Source: Marinilabilia sp. UBA5340 (GTDB lineage Bacteria; Bacteroidota; Bacteroidia; Bacteroidales; Marinilabiliaceae). Taken from it: a DNA stretch of 25,167 bases. Position 1 is the first letter of the stretch. Each line of letters begins with the position of its first letter. Shown piece by piece: positions 15,648-24,870 of the stretch. The notes under the pieces were generated by a model. That model saw only the letters and a program-made list of their open reading frames with translations, ran no database searches and was not told the DNA's origin. The translations under genes and the position numbers were made by a program. The DNA lies in the NCBI GenBank assembly GCA_002411085.1, contig DHQK01000238.1, positions 1 through 25,167 on the forward strand, written 5' to 3'.

Positions 15648-16333
15648 AACGTTCTCTTGTTTTGATTTATTGAAGTCAATAATTCTGTTGTATAACCGTT
15701 GTTCTTTATCCAAGTCAGTACTGCAGGAAGAGCGATTTTCAGATTAGGCCAGGCTTTAAGTGAATCATGAAATACAATGACTGATCCGGGTCTGATATTT
15801 TCCAACACATTCTCAATCACCTGCCGGGGCGTTAGTGATCTGTCATAATCACAAGACAACACATCCCACAATACAACCTTCAACCCCTTTCGACGAATAG
15901 CAGGAATCCACCACGGGAAAATAATCCCATGCGGAGGACGATACCACTTCACGGATCCGGTAAAACCAAGGCAGGTATCTATATCCTTCAGAAAAGCCTT
16001 TTTCCCAAGTTGATGACCGGGCGTATGTTGGTAACCATGGTTGCCAACCTGACAATCACTTTGCTGCAATAACTGAAATACTCCCGGGTATTTTCGAACA
16101 TTGTCCCCCACACAAAAAAAAGTGCCTTTGGCATCATACTTTTCCAACTGCTCCATTACCCAGGGCGTTACACCCGGAATGGGACCATCATCGAATGTCA
16201 GAAACACACATTTTTTGCTGGTTTTTTCCCGCCACAATGCATCGGGAAAAAACCAACGGATCCATTCGGGAGGACGTACTATCCAGGATTTCTTTTTACT
16301 CAAAGAACCCCATTTTCTGAAGACTTGCATCAT
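15644..16333 (-). CDS. Polysaccharide deacetylase family protein (NodB/CE4 homology domain)
   Basis: The product has the NodB fold used to remove N- or O-acetyl groups from glycans with a divalent metal. Counted from the ATG at 16333 (229 residues), visible motifs are TFDDGP (46-51; catalytic and metal Asp), NHGYQH (98-103; the two metal His), RPPHG (132-136), WDVLSCDYD and the late VIVFHDS motif. No signal peptide is evident, so it may be cytosolic or membrane-associated. The start is uncertain: ATG at 16333 or 16330 overlaps the upstream DUF2723 gene by about 35 bases, while TTG at 16303 overlaps its stop by only 8 and gives the more usual 219 residues. The 3' end overlaps purD by ATGA. The substrate is unknown. 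Being next to glycosyltransferase-like genes suggests a surface or protein-linked glycan. Confidence 0.9.
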   Translation of the reverse strand: MMQVFRKWGSLSKKKSWIVRPPEWIRWFFPDALWREKTSKKCVFLTFDDGPIPGVTPWVMEQLEKYDAKGTFFCVGDNVRKYPGVFQLLQQSDCQVGNHGYQHTPGHQLGKKAFLKDIDTCLGFTGSVKWYRPPHGIIFPWWIPAIRRKGLKVVLWDVLSCDYDRSLTPRQVIENVLENIRPGSVIVFHDSLKAWPNLKIALPAVLTWIKNNGYTTELLTSINQNKRTL

Positions 16334-19300
16334 ACTCCTGATCAAGTTGCTCCAGCATCTCATCACGTTCAAACGTTTCTGCAACCCTGGTTATCTCTCC
16401 ATAAATGGCCATATTCCGTCGAATATCATTCATCACGGTATTACGTTTCCGGGGAGCCAGAGAAAGGAAATAGTCCAGTTCCTGGAAATTGACATTGGCC
16501 AGATCTTTCAGTATTTCATCACCCTTCTCAAATTCATCGGCCCGGTAATAACTCTCTGCAAGGAAAATGGAGAAATAGTTATGAGGTACTTTGTCTGAAG
16601 GCAACACATCCATTGCTTTGTCAAGCACATTCAATGCCTTCTGAGTTTTTCCTTCATCCAGGAGTGAAGTCGCCAGACGCCCCATATTATTTCGGATGTT
16701 GATGGCCATCCGCTGATGGTTTTCATCCAGATAAACCCGGGGATCTTTAAAGTTTTCCAAATTGTAAACTTCCATAAAGTTCCGGTAGGCCTTTTCGGTA
16801 TCTACACGTCCTGTCAGACCTTGTTGACTACCGGCCTTAATGGGAACAATGCGGTATCCAAAGCCTTCGAGCTGAAAGTATTTGTCCAGTCCAATGTAAT
16901 TATCACTACCAACAGTCACCGCATAAAAAATGGGGCGCTCCCAATCGTTATGAGCAAGCATATCGAGCACAATCATCTCATTTTTCAGAATATAATCCTT
17001 ACCACCCAGTTTAATCTGCATGGCAGAATCAAGCAAATGCGCATATTGCTCGCTAACGTAGCCCTTTTGAAGCAGCTTCAGACTGTCGGCAGCCAGGGTA
17101 AAGGAATTGGATGGCAGATATTCTATACGTCCGCTGTAGCCGGGAACACGTTTAGTACGCTCATTTTCACTTTTCAGAAAACCAAGTGCTTCTTTGAGAT
17201 CGGCATCTCCCTCCACCCGGTTGATAACATAAACCATATCGCGTGTTCCGGTCACATACTCATCGTGTTCAAATGAAATTGGCAATGGATCAGACTCATA
17301 GGACTTTCGTTTCATCTGATCGATGTACCAATCGGTTTGCAGATAGCTAAGATTACATACCCTTACATCGGTACGCACCCCTTCCACTTCCTGCACATAC
17401 CACAGCGGGAAAGTATCGTTGTCACCATTGGTATAAATGATACCATCTTCATCGATCGTATTAAGATAATTGATCGCCAGATCCCGCGCAATTGTACGAT
17501 GGGAGCGGTCATGATCGTCCCAGTTCTCGGCTGCAAGGATACCCGGAACCAATCCGAGAGCTACTAATGTAGAAACCACCGCAGCACCTTTGCCTCCTAT
17601 TATTTTTCTGAAAGCATCCACCAGGGCAAGCACTCCTAATCCAATCCATATAGAAAACGCATAAAACGATCCTGCATAGGCATAATCACGTTCTCGTGGT
17701 TGCAACGGGGTTTGATTAAGATACAATACAATGGCCAAACCGGTAAGGAAAAACAACAGCATGACCACCCAAAAGCCCTGCTTACCCTGACGTCCTGAGC
17801 CATACTGAAACAGCAGACCGATAAGTCCGAGCAATAATGGAAGAAAATAATAAGTGTTGCGTGCAGGGTTTTCTTTCAAATAATCAGGAAGCTTACTCTG
17901 ATCTCCGTACATAGCATTATCAATGAACGGAATTCCTGAAATCCAGTTACCATGATGCATCTCCCCATGACTTTGGATATCGTTCTGACGCCCGGCAAAG
18001 TTCCACATAAAATAACGCCAGTACATGTGCCTTATCTGATAGTTGAAGAAGAACTTAAGATTTTCACCAAAAGTAGGCAACTGAATGGTGCGGGGTTCTC
18101 CTGACTGATCCATGATAGTCACCGGTCGCCCTTCAATGTTGGCCCACTTTTTATATTCAGAGATATGACTGGCCTGACGGCTATACATCCTGGGGAAAAA
18201 AGTGGTTGTATTGTCTGTAAAGACATACTCCGGGCGGTATTGCACAATTTCATATTTCCCGTTCTTTTTAATCCTTACAGGACTACCCTGCTTTTCGTTG
18301 GACGCCTGACGATCTATCTCAGAGTTGTAATATTCTCCAACAAAAAGCGGGCGATCACCATACTGCTCCCGGTTCAGATACGAAATTAAAGAAAACACGT
18401 TATTGGGAGAATTCTGATCCATAGTAGGATCAGCAGCTGAACGAATAACGATCATGGCAAAAGAAGAATATCCCAGAATAATAACCGTAATGGCGGTTAA
18501 TGCCGTATTCAGCACCACCTTCTTTTTGGTGTAGGAATAATAAATTCCGTAAATCAATCCTCCAATGATCAGGATCCCATAAACCAAAAGTCCGGAATTA
18601 AAAGGCAGCCCCATCCCATTGACAAAAGCCAGTTCGAATGCCCCGGCAACTTTGGGAACACCCGGAATGATTCCATACAAAATAAAGAGCAGAACGATCG
18701 CTGAGAGTCCTAAGGCTTTGAGCGTATTGTTCCGGTTAATTTCAAATTTCTTGAAATAGTACACCATCCCGATCGCCGGTATGGCTAGCAAATTCAAAAG
18801 GTGAACCCCAATAGAGAGGCCCATGAGGTAAGCGATAAGAATGAGCCATCGATTACTGTGCGGCAGATGAGCAACATTCTCCCATTTTAAAATCGCCCAG
18901 AAAACAGCCGCTGTGAACAAACTTGACATTCCATACACCTCACCTTCAACGGCCGAAAACCAGAAAGTATCGGAAAAGGTATAAGTTAATGCTCCAACGA
19001 GTCCGCTACCTAAAACAGCCCAGTACCGCCAGCTTTCTGGAGATTCCTGATTATCCACAAAAATCTTGCGTGCCAGATGAGTAATGGTCCAAAACAAGAA
19101 AGCAATCGTCATGGCACTGGCCAGGGCCGACATGGAGTTGATCATCGCTGCCACATACGTTTCATCAGGAGCAAAAAGGGAGAAAAAACGCCCCAGCAAC
19201 ATAAAAAACGGAGCTCCGGGAGGGTGTCCTACCAATAATTTATAGGAGGCTGCAATAAACTCTCCACAGTCCCAAAAACTTGTCGTTGGCTCTATCGTCA

Positions 19301-19373
19301 GCAAATAAACAACGGCTGAAATCAGAAAGGTCAGCCAGCCCAAAGCGAGATTAAACTTTTTGTAATGTCTCAT
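16296..19373 (-). CDS. DUF2723 membrane protein, putative protein O-mannosyltransferase-like (copy 1)
   Basis: The 1025-residue product has an N-terminal half with about ten to twelve transmembrane helices and a soluble C-terminal half ending in helical, TPR-like repeats. The first luminal loop carries SFWDCGEFIA (Asp35, Glu38), the acidic pair expected of GT-C glycosyltransferases, followed by GHPPGAP. Further family blocks are PRERDYAYAGSFYAF, NWDDHDRS and a GDNDTFPLWYVQ motif (GDND about 650-653). The human DUF2723 protein TMEM260 is a protein O-mannosyltransferase, so a similar role on exported proteins is a fair inference, not shown here. I chose the ATG at 19373; upstream codons to 19469 lie in the leader. 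Its end overlaps the deacetylase gene. A second, diverged copy lies at 21680-24577. Confidence 0.9.
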   Translation of the reverse strand: MRHYKKFNLALGWLTFLISAVVYLLTIEPTTSFWDCGEFIAASYKLLVGHPPGAPFFMLLGRFFSLFAPDETYVAAMINSMSALASAMTIAFLFWTITHLARKIFVDNQESPESWRYWAVLGSGLVGALTYTFSDTFWFSAVEGEVYGMSSLFTAAVFWAILKWENVAHLPHSNRWLILIAYLMGLSIGVHLLNLLAIPAIGMVYYFKKFEINRNNTLKALGLSAIVLLFILYGIIPGVPKVAGAFELAFVNGMGLPFNSGLLVYGILIIGGLIYGIYYSYTKKKVVLNTALTAITVIILGYSSFAMIVIRSAADPTMDQNSPNNVFSLISYLNREQYGDRPLFVGEYYNSEIDRQASNEKQGSPVRIKKNGKYEIVQYRPEYVFTDNTTTFFPRMYSRQASHISEYKKWANIEGRPVTIMDQSGEPRTIQLPTFGENLKFFFNYQIRHMYWRYFMWNFAGRQNDIQSHGEMHHGNWISGIPFIDNAMYGDQSKLPDYLKENPARNTYYFLPLLLGLIGLLFQYGSGRQGKQGFWVVMLLFFLTGLAIVLYLNQTPLQPRERDYAYAGSFYAFSIWIGLGVLALVDAFRKIIGGKGAAVVSTLVALGLVPGILAAENWDDHDRSHRTIARDLAINYLNTIDEDGIIYTNGDNDTFPLWYVQEVEGVRTDVRVCNLSYLQTDWYIDQMKRKSYESDPLPISFEHDEYVTGTRDMVYVINRVEGDADLKEALGFLKSENERTKRVPGYSGRIEYLPSNSFTLAADSLKLLQKGYVSEQYAHLLDSAMQIKLGGKDYILKNEMIVLDMLAHNDWERPIFYAVTVGSDNYIGLDKYFQLEGFGYRIVPIKAGSQQGLTGRVDTEKAYRNFMEVYNLENFKDPRVYLDENHQRMAINIRNNMGRLATSLLDEGKTQKALNVLDKAMDVLPSDKVPHNYFSIFLAESYYRADEFEKGDEILKDLANVNFQELDYFLSLAPRKRNTVMNDIRRNMAIYGEITRVAETFERDEMLEQLDQEYDASLQKMGFFE

Positions 19374-19500
19374 CTGTATCTTGTTTTCCTTCGTTTCACG
19401 GATTTTCAACTTCTTTATGCCCCCTTCAGTTCTCCACTCCGGAGAAAAATGTGTGCCGGAAAAAAGCAATCACGAAAGAGCTGATTCATTAGAAGTTTGC

Positions 19501-19508
19501 CAAAAATA
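19501..19508 (-). promoter_or_regulatory. -7 element before DUF2723 copy 1
   Basis: On the minus strand this reads TATTTTTG, an exact TAnnTTTG match, about 128 bases before the ATG at 19373. There is no TTTG at the right distance upstream. The leader also holds a small hairpin, TTCTCC/GGAGAA (19430-19446). Confidence 0.4.
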
Positions 19509-19554
19509 CATAAAAGTTAGAAAAATCCCTGCTTTATCCGCACAGAAGTAACAA

Positions 19555-21345
19555 TTACATTTCAACTACCGGCACTTCGTTAATCCGTTGCTCAAAAGCC
19601 TGAAGTTTACCCAGCACATCAGGCAAGGTTAATCCCAACGACTTCTGGTGCCTGCTATACAAATCACGATAGTAGGCAATCGCTTCAGTAATCGCATTCA
19701 GAAATTTATCATTGCTGATTTTTATGCGTTCATCCTTCTCTTCCTGAGGCTTGAGTTTTTCGAAAAAGTAATTGATGTAGAGTTCCAGTTCTTTTAAAAA
19801 TACGGAAGGACGATCTTTCCGGGTGATCAGATTCTGACGTCCGTAAATATGACCCGCCATCTCTTTCAATGAGGCTTCCTGATCGAAATAGGCCATATTG
19901 GGGCCGGGACACACCGAAATTCCGGGGCCTTCATGATCGAAAGAAATTCCGTTGGCTTTTAGGGCCGAAGTCCCCAGCCCTACACATATACAGGATTTTT
20001 CAGTAATACGATCTATCTCCCTGTTAATTTCGTTATGACCGGACAAATCAGCTTCCGCCACCAGAATTTTCTTGCGCTGATACTGTCTGGATGCAGTACA
20101 AACCGGGTGTCCGCCAAACTCACTGTTAATGGAGCAATACTGTTTTATACAAGAACTTCCAGGCTTATTTGCACGAATATTCTCTTCCTTTTCAATGTCT
20201 TTGGTATTTCCCTTCAGGTTATTAAAGGGAACACCCAGGGGGGAGATATTACTTAGGTAAAGATCATCTTCGCGGGCTTTTCCCAGTAAATTCATCGTTT
20301 CGGAGTCGATGCTCACGGCTTCAGGCACCATCAGAAAGGGAGTACCCCAACCCACAGAATCAAGCTGATAATAACTGAGCAAAAAACGGTGCTCTTCATT
20401 GGTTCCGATCCCGCCCTGTGCGGAAATCTTCAGCCTCGGGGGCTCCGATGGACAAATCAACCCTTTGGCCTGTAAAGCATCACAAAAAGTCTTGAACTGA
20501 TCACTAATCAGCTCATCTCTCTTCAGCTTAAATTCCTCGAGCACAGGCCCTATCAGATTTCCCTGAGTTGCAAATGCGTGTCCACCGCAATTCAATCCCG
20601 ACTCGATACGAAACTCAGAAACCCAGATTCCTTTTTTGGCAAGCATTTTTCCCTGTACCACGGCTGAACGAAAATCACTGACTTTAATGATTACTTTTTT
20701 CTTCATGTGCCCCTCTGCATCAGGGAAAAAATCCGCCCATTGTTCCATGTAGCTGAAAAGTCGTGGATTCATACCTGCCGATAACACCAACGAAGAAGAT
20801 AGCCTGCTTTTGGCATACCCACGAAGTGCTGCATGTGCATCGTTGTATTCCATAGGTAACTGCTCGCCACCTTCATAGTTGGGCTTATCGAGTTTGGTCA
20901 TGATGTTGACATCAATATGTCCGGGGTGCAAGTTTTCGATAACCCACTCTTTAAGGTCATTAAAAGAAGCATTCTGCTTGAGATAAAAATAAGTCTGTCG
21001 TGCCCTGGATCCTGATGGAAGCATCTCAAAATATTTATCTACCTCTTCGCTTTTGCGGGAAAAGGTGGATTTCATCCAGATCATTTTCTCCTTTACTGCA
21101 AGATCCATCATATCAAGAAAGGCAGTAATACGGCGGGCACGAAAATCTTCCACTTTGGAGGAGATGCCCTGAAAATGAAAATTGGCCTTTTTACTGTGGA
21201 ACTCACGCATTTTCTCCATGAGCATGTCATCAACAAGAGATACTACCGAAGTAATTCCAAAATGAGCCAGTTTCAGCGGACTGTCAATGGTATACCCAAT
21301 ACCCATTACCGGCACATGAAAAGTGTGGGGATTAAAATTGTTCAT
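19555..21345 (-). CDS. Conserved Cys-rich protein of unknown function, possible TIM-barrel (NPD/FabK-like) core
   Basis: I recognise no characterised family with confidence. The 596-residue product begins VPVMGIGYTIDSPLKLAHFGITSVV, a pattern seen at the first strand of flavin-type TIM barrels. It goes on to HIDVNIMTKLD (143-153), RIESGLNCGGHAF (246-258), KISAQGGIGT (306-314) and VGWGTPFLMVPEA (331-342). The GGIGT and GWGTPF segments look like phosphate- or cofactor-binding loops of 2-nitropropane dioxygenase-like proteins. A Cys-rich part follows: Cys399, 404, 416, 452, 454 and 479, with CIKQYC and CPGPN contexts that could hold an Fe-S cluster. The C-terminal 80 residues are helical. There is no signal peptide or membrane segment. 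I chose the ATG at 21345; a GTG extension to 21429 looks like leader. It lies between the two DUF2723 genes on the same strand. Confidence 0.88.
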   Translation of the reverse strand: MNNFNPHTFHVPVMGIGYTIDSPLKLAHFGITSVVSLVDDMLMEKMREFHSKKANFHFQGISSKVEDFRARRITAFLDMMDLAVKEKMIWMKSTFSRKSEEVDKYFEMLPSGSRARQTYFYLKQNASFNDLKEWVIENLHPGHIDVNIMTKLDKPNYEGGEQLPMEYNDAHAALRGYAKSRLSSSLVLSAGMNPRLFSYMEQWADFFPDAEGHMKKKVIIKVSDFRSAVVQGKMLAKKGIWVSEFRIESGLNCGGHAFATQGNLIGPVLEEFKLKRDELISDQFKTFCDALQAKGLICPSEPPRLKISAQGGIGTNEEHRFLLSYYQLDSVGWGTPFLMVPEAVSIDSETMNLLGKAREDDLYLSNISPLGVPFNNLKGNTKDIEKEENIRANKPGSSCIKQYCSINSEFGGHPVCTASRQYQRKKILVAEADLSGHNEINREIDRITEKSCICVGLGTSALKANGISFDHEGPGISVCPGPNMAYFDQEASLKEMAGHIYGRQNLITRKDRPSVFLKELELYINYFFEKLKPQEEKDERIKISNDKFLNAITEAIAYYRDLYSRHQKSLGLTLPDVLGKLQAFEQRINEVPVVEM

Positions 21346-21679
21346 GTCATTCGTGTTTGTGATACTTCCGGCAACCCAAGTCTGCACCCATCCATTTGAG
21401 AATTCTCTGCCGGGCGTACAACGCAACACCCTGGAATTATTTGGAAGTACGATTCATCAGACTTTCAATGAAAGTCTCCTTTTATTCAAAAATTTGTGGT
21501 AAAAAGACGGGCGAAAAAATCATAATCATCTACATACAGCCCGAAAGAAGGGAAATATTGTCAATAAAAGAGTTCATCCGCTGACTTAAAATACAACGCT
21601 ACAAAGGTAATGAAGATCCTGAGATTCGACTCATGAAACTACGAAAAACAATGCTTTTAAAGCAAATAAAACAAATCGT
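21346..21679. other. Long leader region between the Cys-rich gene and DUF2723 copy 2
   Basis: These 334 bases hold no convincing gene. On the minus strand TACCTTTG (21602-21609) is a full -7 match, which would give the Cys-rich gene a leader of about 250 bases. GACTTTC (21460-21466) and GAAAGTC (21470-21476) form a perfect 7-bp hairpin with a 3-base loop inside that leader. I see no terminator for the upstream gene. Confidence 0.45.
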
Positions 21680-24577
21680 TCAAAACATGCAAAATCGCTG
21701 AAGTTCCATTTCCAACTCCACTGCTTTTTCATTCATGCCCAATTGCTGAGCCAGCTCATGAAGTTGAGTAAAAAAATCGCAATAGCGACGATTCAGGTAA
21801 TCCAAATCAAATCCTGAATAATAAAAGTTATACAAATCCCTCAGATTAACATAAACGAGGTTGTCCACAAGCTGCATCGCAGAGGCGGAATCATCACTGA
21901 CTGCCAGGAGACGGGCTACTTCAAGCATTTGATTTTGGTCCTGCATGGGAGAAAAAGGCCACTCTTTCAGACTTTTCCTCAGCACCGCTTGGGCATTTTC
22001 CTTACCTCCTCTGTCGAGCAGTTTTTGTGCAAGACTCAACGTGAATTCCCGGTATCCGGAATTGGCAAGAGCCTGTCTGCAGGTATGGTCATACCATGTT
22101 TCATTTCTGCCGATGGCTATACTGTCTGCAAAAACAGAATATTCCGAATCAACAGATTTTTGTCGCTGATCATCCGGTTCAGAAGAGTCGTTCAACAATA
22201 GTACAAGGCCTTGTCCCTGCAAATGATGCTGAAGGGCCCCCAGCGACTTCCGGTCAACATTGCGGGTGAAACAAACCGGACGTTTTGCTCCATTGGTTGC
22301 AACGATATCCAGCAATGCCAGATCACCTGGAGAGAGGTATTGCCGCTGAAGCCTGACCTGCAACGCTGCTTGCCCGGGCACATTTAGCTCCCAAACAGGG
22401 GGCAGTCCACTACTGACTACTTTATTTGTCTTCTGCTCTGCCAGATTCTGAAGCACATCAATCCCTGCAACAGGCGCTGAGTGCATGGACGAAACACGAA
22501 CAAATTCGGTAGCGTTATTGCGATAAAATGCTGATGGCAAAGTCATTCTCACCTCCTGACAGGAAGCATATTCCTGCCTGAGATAACGCTGATACCAAAA
22601 AGCATGCAACAACCCAAGATTGACAATTCGAATATCGGGCCGGACTTTTTCGATCTGCTGAACATACCACAGGGGGTAAGTATCGTTGTCGCCATACGTA
22701 ACAAGAATACTATTGGGAGGACAGCTACGCAACTGCGATGCTGCCAGATCTCGGGCGAGAAACCTCTCTGATCGGTCGTGGTCGTTGAGATTGCCTGAAA
22801 ACAACAGTCCAGGCCCTGCGAGAATCAGAATAATTGAAAACAAAACTGTAGTAAATGCCGATCCGGAATAACGCCAAACCGTTCGCAACAAAGCATAAAA
22901 CCCCATGGCTCCAAACATGGCCAAAGCCATAAATGAAGCCACGTAGACATAATCGCGCTCACGAGGCTCATAAGGTGGTTGGTTGAGGTACAGCACCAAC
23001 AGGGGACCTGTAATCAAAAAAAGTGTCCCCAATAGCAGCAACACCTGCAAGCGACCATGACCGGAACGCAACAAAAAGAAAAGACCGAGAAAAACAAATA
23101 TTAGTGGCAAACCATAATAATGATTAGCCGCGGCACTATACTCTTCACCCGAATGCAAATGTTCCCTGCTGCCCAAAAACTGCCGGTCAATAAAATCGAT
23201 CCCACTGACCCAATTGCCGGAAACAACATCTCCATGCCCCTGTTCGTCATTTTGTCGCCCAACAAAGTTCCACAGCACGTACCTCAGGTAGCTATGTCCC
23301 AACTGATATTTCAGAAAGAAATCCATCTGATGTGCAAACTGAGGCTTTCCGGTGTTCCCATCCAACCCGGACCACCATTCATACCCGTCAATATGATAGG
23401 ATTGCCGACTATACATGCGGGGGAAGAACACCTTATCTCCAGGGCTGAATTCAAACACGGCGGCAGCGGGAACCAATTCATAACAACCAGAATCACGATT
23501 GAAAACATAACGCTTTGACACATTCCAGTCTTCTGCCGTTGCCCATGCATGAGGCCCAAATACAAGAGGACGACTGCCATACTGTGTACGGTTGATATAA
23601 TTGTGCAGTGAAAATACATCATCAGGGGCATTCATATTGATGTATGGATTGGCTGAAGCCCTTATGGGTACCATGAGATAGGATGTCCATCCCAAAAAAA
23701 ACAAACCTGCCACCATAAAACCAAAGTGAACGGAAGGATGTTTTCGGTAGGAGATAAACAGTCCCCCGAATAATACCAAAACAACAAAGGAAAGCCAAAT
23801 AACCAATCCGGACTGCTGAGGCCAGTTCCAATTGTTAACCACAAGGATTTCCATCTTCATGGCAGGCCATAATCCGCCGGAGATCCAACCTAAGAAAAAG
23901 ATACCAAGCACAAGAAATCCTGCCAGCAAACCATAAAGGGTACTTTTCTTTTGAACTCCAAACTGCTTCCACGCAAACAGAAGAACAAAGACCGGAGTCA
24001 TCAGGAGATTCAACAGGTGAACACCCACTGAAAGTCCCAGAAGGAAAACCCCCACGTAAAACAAACGAGGATCATTTTTTTCCTGACCGTACCATTTCAG
24101 AAATACCCAGAATGTAACAGCAGAAAAAAACAAGGACAAAGCATAAACCTCCGCTTCCACCGCAGAATACCAGAAAGTATCTGTAAATGCAAACAATAAT
24201 GCCCCTGCAACAGCAGATACCTCCTCTACCCAACAAGGGGCAGGGCTGATCTTTTCTCGCAACAACACAAAAAGCAACCGCAGTATCTTATAAAAAAAGA
24301 ATACTACAAAAGCAGATGCTACAGCAGACAGTAAATTCACAGAAAAAGCTACCCCCGGAGTGAACGGCACCAGAAGCGAAAAAATCCGTGCCAACATCAG
24401 ATAAAGAGGCGCTCCTGGCGGGTGTGGAATTTGCAAAAGGGCACCGGAGGCAATAAATTCTCCACTATCCCAAAAACTGACTGTTGGTGCCATAGTTTTG
24501 CCATAAACCAACATGGCAACAAACAAAACCAGCAATCCCGGAAAATTTTTTTTCAGAAAACTCAGACCCTGTCGCAT
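21680..24577 (-). CDS. DUF2723 membrane protein, putative protein O-mannosyltransferase-like (copy 2)
   Basis: The 965-residue product is a diverged paralogue of the protein encoded at 16296-19373. It keeps the same order of features: an N-terminal membrane helix, SFWDSGEFIA (Asp37, Glu40), HPPGAPLY, PRERDYVYVASF, NLNDHDRS, GDNDTYPLWYVQQ (GDND about 629-632) and a helical C-terminal tail. The middle and last thirds differ clearly from copy 1, so the two copies are old and not a recent duplication. GT-C type glycosyl transfer from a lipid-linked sugar at the periplasmic face is inferred from the family. I chose the ATG at 24577 over the TTG just before it. It is the first gene of the long minus-strand block, and I could not pin down its promoter in the 160 bases shared with the divergent tRNA-Gln. 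Confidence 0.9.
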   Translation of the reverse strand: MRQGLSFLKKNFPGLLVLFVAMLVYGKTMAPTVSFWDSGEFIASGALLQIPHPPGAPLYLMLARIFSLLVPFTPGVAFSVNLLSAVASAFVVFFFYKILRLLFVLLREKISPAPCWVEEVSAVAGALLFAFTDTFWYSAVEAEVYALSLFFSAVTFWVFLKWYGQEKNDPRLFYVGVFLLGLSVGVHLLNLLMTPVFVLLFAWKQFGVQKKSTLYGLLAGFLVLGIFFLGWISGGLWPAMKMEILVVNNWNWPQQSGLVIWLSFVVLVLFGGLFISYRKHPSVHFGFMVAGLFFLGWTSYLMVPIRASANPYINMNAPDDVFSLHNYINRTQYGSRPLVFGPHAWATAEDWNVSKRYVFNRDSGCYELVPAAAVFEFSPGDKVFFPRMYSRQSYHIDGYEWWSGLDGNTGKPQFAHQMDFFLKYQLGHSYLRYVLWNFVGRQNDEQGHGDVVSGNWVSGIDFIDRQFLGSREHLHSGEEYSAAANHYYGLPLIFVFLGLFFLLRSGHGRLQVLLLLGTLFLITGPLLVLYLNQPPYEPRERDYVYVASFMALAMFGAMGFYALLRTVWRYSGSAFTTVLFSIILILAGPGLLFSGNLNDHDRSERFLARDLAASQLRSCPPNSILVTYGDNDTYPLWYVQQIEKVRPDIRIVNLGLLHAFWYQRYLRQEYASCQEVRMTLPSAFYRNNATEFVRVSSMHSAPVAGIDVLQNLAEQKTNKVVSSGLPPVWELNVPGQAALQVRLQRQYLSPGDLALLDIVATNGAKRPVCFTRNVDRKSLGALQHHLQGQGLVLLLNDSSEPDDQRQKSVDSEYSVFADSIAIGRNETWYDHTCRQALANSGYREFTLSLAQKLLDRGGKENAQAVLRKSLKEWPFSPMQDQNQMLEVARLLAVSDDSASAMQLVDNLVYVNLRDLYNFYYSGFDLDYLNRRYCDFFTQLHELAQQLGMNEKAVELEMELQRFCMF

Positions 24578-24673
24578 CAAAATAATCTTTTGGCTGCTAA
24601 ACTATTGCAAAAGCATGGCAAAAACAAGTACTAACACAAGTTGCATAAAGTTTAATTTTTTTGAGAAATATTT

Positions 24674-24705
24674 TTTGTGGGTTCACAAAAAACCTCCTAT
24701 ATTTG
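24674..24705 (+). promoter_or_regulatory. tRNA-Gln promoter
   Basis: TTTG (24674-24677), then 20 bases, then TATATTTG (24698-24705): an exact Bacteroidota promoter with the same -7 octamer as the tRNA-Ala promoter. It ends 32 bases before the mature tRNA. Confidence 0.9.
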
Positions 24706-24737
24706 CATCGCTTTTAAAGGAAAAAGCATTCAATGTT

Positions 24738-24808
24738 TGTCCCATGGTGTAATGGTAGCACAGGAGATTTTGGTTCTCTCGGTCTGGGTTCGAATCCTAG
24801 TGGGACAA
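24738..24808 (+). tRNA. tRNA-Gln(TTG)
   Basis: The 71 bases fold as a cloverleaf: acceptor TGTCCCA with TGGGACA, anticodon stem GGAGA/TCTCT with one G-U pair, loop TTTTGGT and T loop TTCGAAT. The anticodon TTG (24770-24772) reads CAA. The 1-72 pair is the weak U-A expected of glutamine tRNAs. CCA is not encoded. Confidence 0.97.
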
Positions 24809-24810
24809 CA

Positions 24811-24849
24811 AAAAGCCTTCAAATCAAAACGATTTGAAGGCTTTTTTTT
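24811..24849. terminator. Bidirectional intrinsic terminator, tRNA-Gln and histidine kinase
   Basis: AAAAGCCTTCAAATC (24811-24825) pairs perfectly with GATTTGAAGGCTTTT (24831-24845) around AAAAC. T-runs follow on both strands, so it can end both the tRNA-Gln transcript and the converging kinase transcript, whose stop codon is at 24871. Confidence 0.94.
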
Positions 24850-24870
24850 ATTATTCTAAACCAGCACCAA

